This document shows, piece by piece, positions 11,236-24,585 of a DNA stretch of 64,000 bases; within the stretch, counting starts at the first letter, position 1, and each line of letters begins with the position of its first letter. The DNA is from Haliotis asinina (Eukaryota > Mollusca > Gastropoda > Lepetellida > Haliotidae), in contig NC_090280.1 of assembly GCF_037392515.1 (NCBI RefSeq), positions 75,722,504 through 75,786,503 of the forward strand, in the 5' to 3' direction. The notes below the pieces were generated by a model. It ran no database searches, had not been told where the DNA came from, and worked only from the letters and a program-made list of their open reading frames with translations. The position numbers and the translations under genes are program-made.

Positions 11236-11605
11236 TGATCCATTCTTCCAATGTTTACATCGAGCGAGCGAGCGAGTGAGAGGCTGCGAATGAGGAAAGT
11301 GATTCTTGATGGACCTATATATAATCAATGAAAGTGGCATGAAGAGGGTATGAATGTTGTTGTATAAGAGTAAAGGATTATTGTGAGTGAGTCCGACGAT
11401 TGATCAGAAGACCTATGGCTGACTCAGAAATGTGATGGCCCATACAGACTCACTCACTAAAAGCCATTTGAACCTTTCACTGATGATCACATTAAATTTA
11501 AACACAGATTTAAGAGTTTTCAGTTATCACATCAAGTGTCTTTGATGTGAGAGAAAAGCCCAAAGCATTATGCTGGCTGCAGAACCAAAAAGATTTTTTT
11601 TCTTC
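11236..11605. other. non-coding, nothing recognised
   Basis: Contains a short GAGC run at 11,263-11,280. No gene supported. Confidence 0.45.
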
Positions 11606-11931
11606 TTACCTACCTACCTGCCAAGGGCACTTACAACATCCAACAAAATCCCAGAAACTGTTCACCATCAACAAATTTATCTGCCCCCAAATGGATGTAC
11701 ATTCAAATGTCAAGTATTCCATGACAGACTTGAATACCAGGCACTGGTCAGATTCACCCTCAGGGTCATTGTTCCATTTGATGAGAAACGCAGCACATTT
11801 TGACATGGCATTGCAGGTGGAATACCACAAAACACAGGCTTTTATCATTATCTCCTTATCGGCAACATCTACCATCAAACATAAAATCAATGCCAGCTTG
11901 GTGGCTCTCTTTAAAACGATATTTCTGCACG
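11606..11931 (-). other. possible orphan exon
   Basis: The minus strand is open for about 108 codons from a candidate acceptor (ctttccatcgtgcag, exon from about 11,931) to a strong donor candidate in a tandem CAGGTAGGTAGGTAAG at about 11,605. The translation (LKRATKLALILCLMVDVADK ... CLVFKSVMEYLTFECTSIWG) is helix-like and reads as protein, but I recognise no family. The opposite strand is also open for 136 codons, so chance is a real alternative. If real, it may belong to a gene whose other exons are not in view. Confidence 0.22.
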
Positions 11932-12153
11932 ATGGAAAGAGCTGTAATCTTTGTTGATGACATGTGATGACACTCAAGGTCAGCCAGATAATGGAAGAGT
12001 CACAGTTTAGTCAGTTTAAGGGGAAGTGGTGCACTTTTTAAGATTTAATTTAGAACTGTGTGGAGGATCAATTTTGTCTCAACTGATTGAAGCAAAAACA
12101 AGATGAATGAATTAATCCCGTTAACAACCACTTCACCATGGGCGCTTCTATAC

Positions 12154-12380
12154 TCGTTGGTTGGTTTGATGTTTAACACCAAACTCTGAACAATTATTCC
12201 AGTCACATGGAGGCAGTTTGTAAAATATTGAGCCTAGACCAGACAATCCGGTGAGCACCATCACAAGCATCTCTCTATGCAATTAGGAAATGATGACATG
12301 TCAACGAAGTCAGTGTGCCTGGCTATTCGATCCCGTTTAGTCACCTCTGACAACAAGCATGAGTTACTGGAGACTGCCTC
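12154..12380 (-). mobile_element. SINE family B
   Basis: Family B reads, in its own direction, a head with GTCGTAAGAGGCGACTAACG, a middle with GACACATGTCATCGGTTCCC and GATCACTGGATTGTCTGGTC, and a tail GCTGGAATATTGCTGAGTGC then TCAC repeats. This copy is in reverse (ttggtttgatgtttaac ... gaccagacaatccggtgagc ... gatcccgtttagtcacctct) and lacks the far 5' end and the TCAC tail. Confidence 0.85.
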
Positions 12381-12740
12381 TTTACCAAATAATTAGCATC
12401 TAAACATTCCCCTTGTCCATGAGTGTTTGCAACTTTTAACCTTCAAACTAAAAACTTGCAAAATAATGTCCTACTTACAACAAACTCTAAGAATTGTGGC
12501 ATATCTTGTCATGTCAAACTAGTGGTCGATGACATGAGCAGAGTTATATATTGTTAAACACTTTCACTAAGGAAACAAAGTAAGCCAGGAGCATATTCTG
12601 TAAGACTAAATGAAATCTTGCATGAAACTTTAACAGGTACAGTGAACACCATCACCACCACTCAGGGCAATGACAAGAAGATTTAGCAGGGACATATTTC
12701 CTGAAAGGTTAATTCAATATAGGTTTTCCTCAGGGTCATA
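12381..12740. other. non-coding, nothing recognised
   Basis: No gene or repeat that I can support. Confidence 0.5.
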
Positions 12741-12820
12741 CCACAGTGGTGGACACAAGAAATGGGCTTCAAACATTGTACCCATGTGTGGGCTAGGTCA
12801 ATGCTTGAACCACAAGGCTA
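12741..12820 (-). mobile_element. internally deleted SINE family A at the satellite border
   Basis: Reverse orientation: cagtggtggacacaagaaat, gggcttcaaacattgtaccc, atgtgtgg, then after a deletion of roughly 20-25 bp aatgcttgaaccacaaggct. The last part matches the family head aacgctttaaccactaggct. The same 17 bp is the start of every unit of the satellite that follows. Confidence 0.75.
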
Positions 12821-15800
12821 ATATATGCATCACATCCTATATTACATAGACCCATAATTATGGTCTTAAATGACTCACAACATCTTGAACCTCAAGGCTA
12901 ATATATGCATCACATCCTATCTTACATAGACCCATAATTATGGTCTTAAATGACTCACAACATCTTGAACCACAAGGCTAATATATGCATCACATCCTAT
13001 ATTACATAGACCCATAATTATGGTCTTAAATGACTCACAACATCTTGAACCACAAGACTAATATATGCATCACATCCTATATTACATAGACCCATAATTA
13101 TGGTCTTAAATGACTCACAACATCTTGAACCACAAGGCTAATATATGCATCACATCCTATATTACATAGACCCATAATTATGGTCTTAAATGACTCACAA
13201 CATCTTGAACCTCAAGGCTAATATATGCATCACATCCTATCTTACATAGACCCATAATTATGGTCTTAAATGACTCACAACATCTTGAACCACAAGGCTA
13301 ATATATGCATCACATCCTATATTACATAGACCCATAATTATGGTCTTAAATGACTCACAACATCTTGAACCACAAGGCTAATATATGCATCACATCCTAT
13401 ATTACATAGACCAATAATTATGGTCTTAAATGACTCACAACATCTTGAACCACAAGGCTAATATATGCATCACATCCTATCTTACATAGACCCATAATTA
13501 TGGTCTTAAATGACTCAGAACATCTCGAACCACAAGGCTAATATATGCATCACATCCTATATTACATAGACCCATAATTATGGTCTTAAATGACTCACAA
13601 CATCTTGAACCACAAGGCTAATATATCCATCACATCCTATATTACATAGACCCATAATTATGGTCTTAAATGACTCACAACATCTTGAACCACAAGGCTA
13701 ATATATGCATCACATCCTATATTACATAGACCCATAATTATGGTCTTAAATGACTCACAACATCTTGAACCACAAGGCTAATATATGCATCACATCCTAT
13801 ATTACATAGACCCATAATTATGGTCTTAAATGACTCACAACATCTTGAACCACAAGGCTAATATATGCATCACATCCTATATTACATAGACCCATAATTA
13901 TGGTCTTAAATGACTCACAACATCTTGAACCACAAGGCTAATATATGCATCACATCCTATATTACATAGACCCATAATTATGGTCTTAAATGACTCACAA
14001 CATCTTGAACCACAAGGCTAATATATGCATCACATCCTATCTTACATAGACCCATAATTATGGTCTTAAATGACTCACAACATCTTGAACCACAAGGCTA
14101 ATATATGCATCACATCCTATCTTACATAGACCCATAATTATGGTCTTAAATGACTCACAACATCTTGAACCTCAAGGCTAATATATGCATCACATCCTAT
14201 ATTACATAGACCCATAATTATGGTCTTAAATGACTCACAACATCTTGAACCACAAGACTAATATATGCATCACATCCTATATTACATAGACCCATAATTA
14301 TGGTCTTAAATGACTCACAACATCTTGAACCACAAGACTAATATATGCATCACATCCTATATTACATAGACCCATAATTATGATCTTAAATGACTCACAA
14401 CATCTCGAACCACAAGGCTAATATATGCATCACATCCTATATTACATAGACCCATAGTTATGGTCTTAAATGACTCACAACATCTTGAACCACAAGGCTA
14501 GTATATGCATCACATCCTATATTACATAGACCCATAATTATGGTCTTAAATGACTCACAACATCTTGAACCACAAGGCTAATATATGCATCACATCCTAT
14601 ATTACATAGACCCATAATTATGGTCTTAAATGACTCACAACATCTTGAACCACAAGGCTAATATATGCATCACATCCTATATTACATAGACCCATAATTA
14701 TGGTCTTAAATGACTCACAACATCTTGAACCACAAGGCTAATATATGCATCACATCCTATATTACATAGACCCATAATTATGGTCTTAAATGACTCACAA
14801 CATCTTGAACCACAAGGCTAATATATGCATCACATCCTATCTTACATAGACCCATAATTATGGTCTTAAATGACTCACAACATCTTGAACCACAAGGCTA
14901 ATATATGCATCACATCCTATATTACATAGACCCATAATTATGGTCTTAAATGACTCACAACATCTTGAACCTCAAGGCTAATATATGCATAACATCCTAT
15001 ATTACATAGACCCATAATTATGGTCTTAAATGACTCACAACATCTTGAACCTCAAGGCTAATATATGCATCACATCCTATCTTACATAGACCCATAATTA
15101 TGGTCTTAAATGACTCACAACATCTTGAACCACAAGGCTAATATATGCATCACATCCTATATTACATAGACCCATAATTATGGTCTTAAATGACTCACAA
15201 CATCTTGAACCTCAAGGCTAATATATGCATCACATCCTATCTTACATAGACCCATAATTATGGTCTTAAATGACTCACAACATCTTGAACCACAAGGCTA
15301 ATATATGCATCACATCCTATCTTACATAGACCCATAATTATGGTCTTAAATGACTCACAACATCTTGAACCACAAGGCTAATATATGCATCACATCCTAT
15401 ATTACATAGACCCATAATTATGGTCTTAAATGACTCACAACATCTTGAACCACAAGGCTAATATATCCATCACATCCTATCTTACATAGACCCATAATTA
15501 TGGTCTTAAATGACTCACAACATCTTGAACCACAAGGCTAATATATCCATCACATCCTATATTACATAGACCCATAATTATGGTCTTAAATGACTCACAA
15601 CATCTTGAACCACAAGGCTAATATATGCATCACATCCTATATTACATAGACCCATAATTATGGTCTTAAATGACTCATAACATCTTGAACCACAAGGCTA
15701 ATATATGCATCACATCCTATATTACATAGACCCATAATTATGGTCTTAAATGACTCACAACATCTTGAACCACAAGGCTAATATATCCATCACATCCTAT

Positions 15801-18800
15801 ATTACATAGACCCATAGTTATGGTCTTAAATGACTCACAACATCTTGAACCACAAGGCTAATATATGCATCACATCCTATATTACATAGACCCATAATTA
15901 TGGTCTTAAATGACTCACAACATCTTGAACCACAAGGCTAATATATGCATCACATCCTATATTACATAGACCCATAATTATGATCTTAAATGACTCACAA
16001 CATCTCGAACCACAAGGCTAATATATGCATCACATCCTATATTACATAGACCCATAATTATGATCTTAAATGACTCACAACATCTCGAACCACAAGACTA
16101 ATATATGCATCACATCCTATCTTACATAGACCCATAATTATGATCTTAAATGACTCACAACATCTTGAACCACAAGGCTAATATATGCATCACATCCTAT
16201 ATTACATAGACCCATAATTATGGTCTTAAATGACTCACAACATCTTGAACCACAAGACTAATATATGCATCACATCCTATATTACATAGACCCATAATTA
16301 TGGTCTTAAATGACTCACAACATCTTGAACCACAAGACTAATATATGCATCACATCCTATATTACATAGACCCATAATTATGATCTTAAATGACTCACAA
16401 CATCTCGAACCACAAGGCTAATATATGCATCACATCCTATATTACATAGACCCATAGTTATGGTCTTAAATGACTCACAACATCTTGAACCACAAGGCTA
16501 GTATATGCATCACATCCTATATTACATAGACCCATAATTATGGTCTTAAATGACTCACAACATCTTGAACCACAAGGCTAATATATGCATCACATCCTAT
16601 ATTACATAGACCCATAATTATGGTCTTAAATGACTCACAACATCTTGAACCACAAGGCTAATATATGCATCACATCCTATATTACATAGACCCATAATTA
16701 TGGTCTTAAATGACTCACAACATCTCGAACCACAAGGCTAATATATGCATCACATCCTATATTACATAGACCCATAATTATGGTCTTAAATGACTCACAA
16801 CATCTTGAACCACAAGGCTAATATATGCATCACATCCTATATTACATAGACCCATAATTATGGTCTTAAATGACTCACAACATCTTGAACCACAAGGCTA
16901 ATATATGCATCACATCCTATCTTACATAGACCCATAATTATGGTCTTAAATGACTCACAACATCTTGAACCACAAGGCTAATATATGCATCACATCCTAT
17001 ATTACATAGACCCATAATTATGGTCTTAAATGACTCACAACATCTTGAACCTCAAGGCTAATATATGCATCACATCCTATATTACATAGACCCATAATTA
17101 TGGTCTTAAATGACTCACAACATCTTGAACCTCAAGGCTAATATATGCATCACATCCTATCTTACATAGACCCATAATTATGGTCTTAAATGACTCACAA
17201 CATCTTGAACCACAAGGCTAATATATGCATCACATCCTATATTACATAGACCCATAATTATGGTCTTAAATGACTCACAACATCTTGAACCTCAAGGCTA
17301 ATATATGCATCACATCCTATCTTACATAGACCCATAATTATGGTCTTAAATGACTCACAACATCTTGAACCACAAGGCTAATATATGCATCACATCCTAT
17401 CTTACATAGACCCATAATTATGGTCTTAAATGACTCACAACATCTTGAACCACAAGGCTAATATATGCATCACATCCTATATTACATAGACCCATAATTA
17501 TGGTCTTAAATGACTCACAACATCTTGAACCACAAGGCTAATATATCCATCACATCCTATCTTACATAGACCCATAATTATGGTCTTAAATGACTCACAA
17601 CATCTTGAACCACAAGGCTAATATATGCATCACATCCTATATTACATAGACCCATAATTATGGTCTTAAATGACTCACAACATCTTGAACCACAAGGCTA
17701 ATATATGCATCACATCCTATATTACATAGACCCATAATTATGGTCTTAAATGACTCATAACATCTTGAACCACAAGGCTAATATATGCATCACATCCTAT
17801 ATTACATAGACCCATAATTATGGTCTTAAATGACTCACAACATCTTGAACCACAAGGCTAATATATCCATCACATCCTATCTTACATAGACCCATAATTA
17901 TGGTCTTAAATGACTCACAACATCTTGAACCACAAGGCTAATATATGCATCACATCCTATATTACATAGACCCATAATTATGGTCTTAAATGACTCACAA
18001 CATCTTGAACCACAAGACTAATATATGCATCACATCCTATATTACATAGACCCATAATTATGGTCTTAAATGACTCACAACATCTTGAACCACAAGGCTA
18101 ATATATGCATCACATCCTATATTACATAGACCCATAATTATGATCTTAAATGCCTCACAACATCTCGAACCACAAGGCTAATATATGCATCACATCCTAT
18201 ATTACATAGACCCATAATTATGATCTTAAATGACTCACAACATCTCGAACCACAAGACTAATATATGCATCACATCCTATCTTACATAGACCCATAATTA
18301 TGATCTTAAATGACTCACAACATCTTGAACCACAAGGCTAATATATGCATCACATCCTATATTACATAGACCCATAATTATGGTCTTAAATGACTCACAA
18401 CATCTTGAACCACAAGACTAATATATGCATCACATCCTATCTTACATAGACCCATAATTATGGTCTTAAATGACTCACAACATCTTGAACCACAAGGCTA
18501 ATATATGCATCACATCCTATATTACATAGACCCATAATTATGGTCTTAAATGACTCACAACATCTTGAACCACAAGACTAATATATGCATCACATCCTAT
18601 ATTACATAGACCCATAATTATGGTCTTAAATGACTCACAACATCTTGAACCACAAGACTAATATATGCATCACATCCTATATTACATAGACCCATAATTA
18701 TGATCTTAAATGACTCACAACATCTCGAACCACAAGGCTAATATATGCATCACATCCTATATTACATAGACCCATAGTTATGGTCTTAAATGACTCACAA

Positions 18801-21767
18801 CATCTTGAACCACAAGGCTAGTATATGCATCACATCCTATATTACATAGACCCATAATTATGGTCTTAAATGACTCACAACATCTTGAACCACAAGGCTA
18901 ATATATGCATCACATCCTATATTACATAGACCCATAATTATGGTCTTAAATGACTCACAACATCTTGAACCACAAGGCTAATATATGCATCACATCCTAT
19001 ATTACATAGACCCATAATTATGGTCTTAAATGACTCACAACATCTCGAACCACAAGGCTAATATATGCATCACATCCTATATTACATAGACCCATAATTA
19101 TGGTCTTAAATGACTCACAACATCTTGAACCACAAGGCTAATATATGCATCACATCCTATATTACATAGACCCATAATTATGGTCTTAAATGACTCACAA
19201 CATCTTGAACCACAAGGCTAATATATGCATCACATCCTATATTACATAGACCCATAATTATGGTCTTAAATGACTCACAACATCTTGAACCACAAGGCTA
19301 ATATATGCATCACATCCTATATTACATAGACCCATAAATATGGTCTTAAATGACTCACAACATCTTGAACCAGAAGGCTAATATATGCATCACATCCTAT
19401 ATTACATAGACCCATAATTATGGTCTTAAATGACTCACAACATCTTGAACCTCAAGGCTAATATATGCATCACATCCTATATTACATAGACCCATAATTA
19501 TGGTCTTAAATGACTCACAACATCTTGAACCACAAGGCTAATATATGCATCACATCCTATATTACATAGACCCATAATTATGGTCTTAAATGACTCACAA
19601 CATCTCGAACCACAAGGCTAATATATGCATCACATCCTATATTACATAGACCCATAATTATGGTCTTAAATGACTCACAACATCTCGAACCACAAGGCTA
19701 ATATATGCATCACATCCTATATTACATAGACCCATAATTATGGTCTTAAATGACTCACAACATCTTGAACCTCAAGGCTAATATATGCATCACATCCTAT
19801 ATTACATAGACCCATAATTATGGTCTTAAATGACTCACAACATCTTGAACCTCAAGGCTAATATATGCATCACATCCTATATTACATAGACCCATGATTA
19901 TGGTCTTAAATGACTCACAACATCTTGAACCACAAGGCTAATATATCCATCACATCCTATCTTACATAGACCCATAATTATGGTCTTAAATGACTCACAA
20001 CATCTTGAACCACAAGGCTAATATATGCATCACATCCTATATTACATAGACCCATAATTATGGTCTTAAATGACTCACAACATCTTGAACCAGAAGGCTA
20101 ATATATGCATCACATCCTATCTTACATAGACCCATAATTATGGTCTTAAATGACTCACAACATCTCGAACCACAAGGCTAATATATGCATCACATCCTAT
20201 ATTACATAGACCCATAATTATGGTCTTAAATGACTCACAACATCTTGAACCACAAGGCTAATATATCCATCACATCCTATCTTACATAGACCCATAATTA
20301 TGGTCTTAAATGACTCACAACATCTTGAACCACAAGGCTAATATATGCATCACATCCTATATTACATAGACCCATAATTATGGTCTTAAATGACTCACAA
20401 CATCTTGAACCACAAGGCTAATATATGCATCACATCCTATCTTACATAGACCCATAATTATGGTCTTAAATGACTCACAACATCTTGAACCAGAAGGCTA
20501 ATATATGCATCACATCCTATCTTACATAGACCCATAATTATGGTCTTAAATGACTCACAACATCTTGAACCACAAGGCTAATATATGCATCACATCCTAT
20601 CTTACATAGACCCATAATTATGGTCTTAAATGACTCACAACATCTTGAACCACAAGGCTAATATATGCATCACATCCTATATTACATAGACCCATAATTA
20701 TGGTCTTAAATGACTCACAACATCTTGAACCTCAAGGCTAATATATGCATCACATCCTATCTTACATAGACCCATAATTATGGTCTTAAATGACTCACAA
20801 CATCTTGAACCTCAAGGCTAATATATGCATCACATCCTATCTTACATAGACCCATAATTATGGTCTTAAATGACTCACAACATCTTGAACCACAAGGCTA
20901 ATATATGCATCACATCCTATATTACATAGACCCATAATTATGGTCTTAAATGACTCACAACATCTTGAACCACAAGGCTAATATATGCATCACATCCTAT
21001 CTTACATAGACCCATAATTATGGTCTTAAATGACTCACAACATCTTGAACCACAAGGCTAATATATGCATCACATCCTATATTACATAGACCCATAATTA
21101 TGGTCTTAAATGACTCACAACATCTTGAACCTCAAGGCTAATATATGCATCACATCCTATCTTACATAGACCCATAATTATGGTCTTAAATGACTCACAA
21201 CATCTTGAACCTCAAGGCTAATATATGCATCACATCCTATATTACATAGACCCATAATTATGATCTTAAATGACTCACAACATCTTGAACCACAAGACTA
21301 ATATATGCATCACATCCTATATTACATAGACCCATAATTATGATCTTAAATGACTCACAACATCTTGAACCTCAAGGCTAATATATGCATCACATCCTAT
21401 ATTACATAGACCCATAATTATGGTCTTAAATGACTCACAACATCTTGAACCTCAAGGCTAATATATGCATCACATCCTATATTACATAGACCCATAATTA
21501 TGGTCTTAAATGACTCACAACATCTTGAACCACAAGGCTAATATATGCATCACATCCTATATTACATAGACCCATAATTATGGTCTTAAATGACTCACAA
21601 CATCTTGAACCTCAAGGCTAATATATGCATCACATCCTATATTACATAGACCCATAATTATGGTCTTAAATGACTCACAACATCTTGAACCACAAGGCTA
21701 ATATATGCATCACATCCTATATTACATAGACCCATAATTATGGTCTTAAATGACATCTTGAACCAGA
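12801..21767. repeat. 80-bp satellite array, about 112 copies
   Basis: Unit of exactly 80 bp, beginning CATCTTGAACCACAAGGCTA, then ATATATGCATCACATCCTAT, (A/C)TTACATAGACCCATAATTA, TGGTCTTAAATGACTCACAA. From 12,961 to 21,681 the start recurs in exact register (109 x 80 bp) with no insertion or deletion. Variation is limited to a few recurrent sites: CAC/CTC/CAG-AAGGCTA, AAGACTA, GCAT/CCAT, ATTACAT/CTTACAT, TGGTC/TGATC, CTTGAAC/CTCGAAC, CATAGTTA. The last unit has a 7-bp deletion and the array ends at about 21,767. Each unit carries TGACTCA and the perfect palindrome CCATAATTATGG. All six frames have stops; no protein is encoded. Confidence 0.97.
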
Positions 21768-21830
21768 AGTTTTCATAAGAATGATCAGCTTATATAATCC
21801 TTGAGTGATGTGACTCCTAATGCTCCTTTG

Positions 21831-22012
21831 AAGGGGGCATGGCTGGGCAGCCTTAAATGGTTAAAATGTTCGCTTGTCACAATGAAGACCTGGGTTTCGA
21901 TTCCCCACATGGGTACAATGTGTTACATCCATTTCTGGGGAAACCTGTCATGACACTGCTGAAATATTGCTAAAAGCAACACTCATTCACTCACTCACTC
22001 ACTCACTCACTA
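21831..22012 (+). mobile_element. SINE family A, near full length
   Basis: Head gcagccttaaatggttaaaa, B box ggtttcgattccccacatgg, body gggtacaatgtgttacatcc, tail ctgaaatattgctaaaagca and seven or so TCAC units (to 22,012). It begins about 60 bp beyond the end of the satellite and is in the opposite orientation to the SINE at its other end. Confidence 0.88.
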
Positions 22013-22960
22013 TAACAATGCCACTCAAGAGAACCTAAAATATGCCAATGCTCTAAAATATTGACGCTGGTTGGTAAAAGTGTACGAAATATTGCCTAAA
22101 AATATTCTAATTTCACGGGTACTTAAAGTCTTGTGATATGTCATGAATTTGTTTTCAGATTAAAAAATGTCACTGCAAAATAAAATGAGCCTTTGTAATA
22201 TTTTATGTATTTTTGGTTGGTGAAGTAAATAAACATGATAAAGCCCTTTGCAATTTTTCTTCTATTTTTATTGTAATGTTTGGAGGTCAGTGGATTTGTC
22301 AGCCAAATTAAAACAAAATACCAATACAAGTGATGCACAATAGTCTCAAGCTGTGTGACATTGCCACTGGATGAGTCTACAACATGCAGCTCCCTGCTGA
22401 CTGAAGAAACAACGCGACTCTTGGAATATGGGCTCACTAAGGCTTAAGGGATGTAGTTTTTATCAAGGAACTTTCTCTCCCCAAAGAATTCCCAAATTTA
22501 CATCTAGCACATCAGAAAAACATCAACTGTTGCTCCTCGGATTACATGGAGCATAACTTCACACGTCTCAACAAATGACACTAACTTCAAAATTGCCTGC
22601 TCTTTCATCTAAACAAAAAATATATAATGGAAATAAATAAAAATATAGCATTTCAGCTAACATGAATTTAGAAACAATACATATTTACAAGAAAAATGTT
22701 TTTATTCAACATGCATGAGTGAATGAGTTCAGTTTTACTAGTACCCTGAAACTAATAATCCTTCAGCTACGACTACAGCAACGAAATCATCCTTAGTATC
22801 ACTAGTCATCACTTCAGAGAAACCACAAAATTACTAACAGTTTCCTGGAAATGTTGATATCCTAAAAGTTACAAAGTGAATGAGTGAATGAAAATAAAAT
22901 TATTCATTAAAATGTATGCCAAGAAACAGTGACTTCAAATATCATGTCTCTGACAAAAAC
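22013..22960. other. non-coding; SINE tail fragment near 22,713-22,745
   Basis: AT-rich. The minus strand is open for 98 codons at 22,141-22,437, but the lower half is Lys/Asn/Phe/Tyr-rich as expected from AT-rich DNA and no domain was recognised. gagtgaatgagttcagtttta is a short family A/B tail remnant. Confidence 0.45.
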
Positions 22961-23790
22961 TCCCTTCAGCAACTACAACTCCCATCTAAACCAACAGGTC
23001 CTGTCCATAACCCAAACTCCAAATCCCTCATAAACTTGAGCTTCAAACCCCATCCTACACTCCATATAACTCCCTACTACACACAAAAATGAAACATTCA
23101 ACTTCATGAACCTTCTACACCACTAACTCCAAACCCCACCCCTATCCTTACTCCCAACACCCTTCCAAACCTCACCTCCAAGCCTACTCCTCCACACCTC
23201 CAAACCAAACCTGACATCCCATCATTGGCTTCCCCGAACTCGACTTTCACCCCACTCTTCCCCTAATGCCAAACCTACTCCTAACATCCATCTCCACCCC
23301 ACCAATCATACACCCATCTCCTTTTCCCACCCAGATATCCCATCCCCTTCCCCAAACTCTACCCTCCCCAAAGCCACCCAGCCTTGAAATAGCGTTTGCC
23401 CGGCTGCCCGCTGCTTGCTAGTTACACGGTGGGCTTACAACTTTATTTTACAGTTTCATACACTGCCAAAGTCCACCCTCATTCCCACTCCACCCCTAAT
23501 TCCAACGCCATCCTTACTCCTAACACCCATCCCCACCCCAACTCCAAACCCTAGCATCACCTCCTATCCTCACAATCCCATGTTTTCAAAATGAAAGTCA
23601 TTTGTACTTCGTACATAAAGTGTGTATGAAATCAGACTTGATCTTGTCATTACATGACTGAAATATTGTGATGCAAAGCCAAAACCCTCTTCGAACTCCA
23701 TCCACCCAAGCCAAACTCCCATCCCCACCTTCAACGCCAAACTCCAACCCCATCCTGAACTGGACCCCAAGCAACAAACATCAAACTGAC
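22961..23790. repeat. C-rich, strand-asymmetric degenerate repeat
   Basis: Plus strand is dominated by C, A and T with very little G: words such as ACTCCAAACCCCACCCCTAT, CTTACTCCCAACACCC and CATCCCCACCCCAACTCC recur without a fixed period. Two more normal stretches interrupt it (about 23,390-23,470 and 23,575-23,690). The minus-strand open frame at 23,570-23,884 is a by-product. Confidence 0.7.
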
Positions 23791-24460
23791 ATACCAAATC
23801 AGTAGTACTTACATTCACAGTCAGCTCCATTAATCTCTCAGATTTCAGCTGATCTCTGCATGTCCATGAAATACTCCCTGTCATCAGCCGCTGTCCTCAT
23901 TGACTTGATTGGTCAACATGATCCTAGGCCACAACACTGGGCATTAACTGTCATATTTACCTAAGCCAGCAGCACCATATTCCCATCTGCATTGACATCA
24001 ATGTCCCACTTCAGTGCCCTTACAACCCAAAGCAGTGATAAATGCCAGCACTGGTGTATATAGCATGTACATTACATGTATATAGTAGTCAATCAAGGCA
24101 AAGCTTTCATTTCCTCAGTGCTGCACCAGTCCCCGTCTCTCTTCCATAGCTTTAACAAAGGAGTCTTAAAATCAATGGGCTGATCTCACTGCTGTACAGA
24201 AATGTGTCTAGAGCAGTCCAGAAAATAACCTGGTAGTGACATTAACTTAATATAACCTTGATGTAACTTAATTTTCTTGTTACATGCATTTGTTTTTCTT
24301 ATTTTGAGACAAAATGGTTGAGAGCTGTTTTCAGTAAAACACAACTGATCACATGCCTTTACAATGCTTTAATGATTGCATTCATGCTTTACTTCCACAG
24401 GAGTTGAATTTGCTAACAGTGTGTGTGGTGTTGAACAAGCAATTGAACATTCAAATTAAG
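23791..24460. other. non-coding, nothing recognised
   Basis: No gene supported. Confidence 0.5.
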
Positions 24461-24585
24461 TGGTTCGTTTGGTAGCCCAACAGATAAAGCGTTCATTTAT
24501 CATGTTGTCCAGGTTTGATTCACCACATAAGCAATTAGAGTGAAACCTTCAGATTTATTTCAATGGAAAATTGCTAAAAGCAAAG
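24461..24585 (+). mobile_element. old SINE family A
   Basis: Recognisable words in order: ttggtagcccaacagataaa, gcgttcatttatcatg, ccaggtttgattcaccacat, aattgctaaaagcaa. Much diverged. Confidence 0.6.

Noticed and set aside
11547-11957. 136-codon plus-strand open frame
   Set aside because: No domain, and it overlaps the somewhat more protein-like minus frame; likely a shadow or chance.
12801-21767. CRISPR-like or coding interpretation of the 80-bp array
   Set aside because: Units abut without spacers, all frames have stops, and the genome is eukaryotic.
12801-21767. Centromere assignment
   Set aside because: Nine kilobases of satellite alone do not show centromere function; no supporting signal is visible.
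22961-23790. Interstitial telomere repeat
   Set aside because: No runs of TTAGGG or CCCTAA; only a general C-rich composition.
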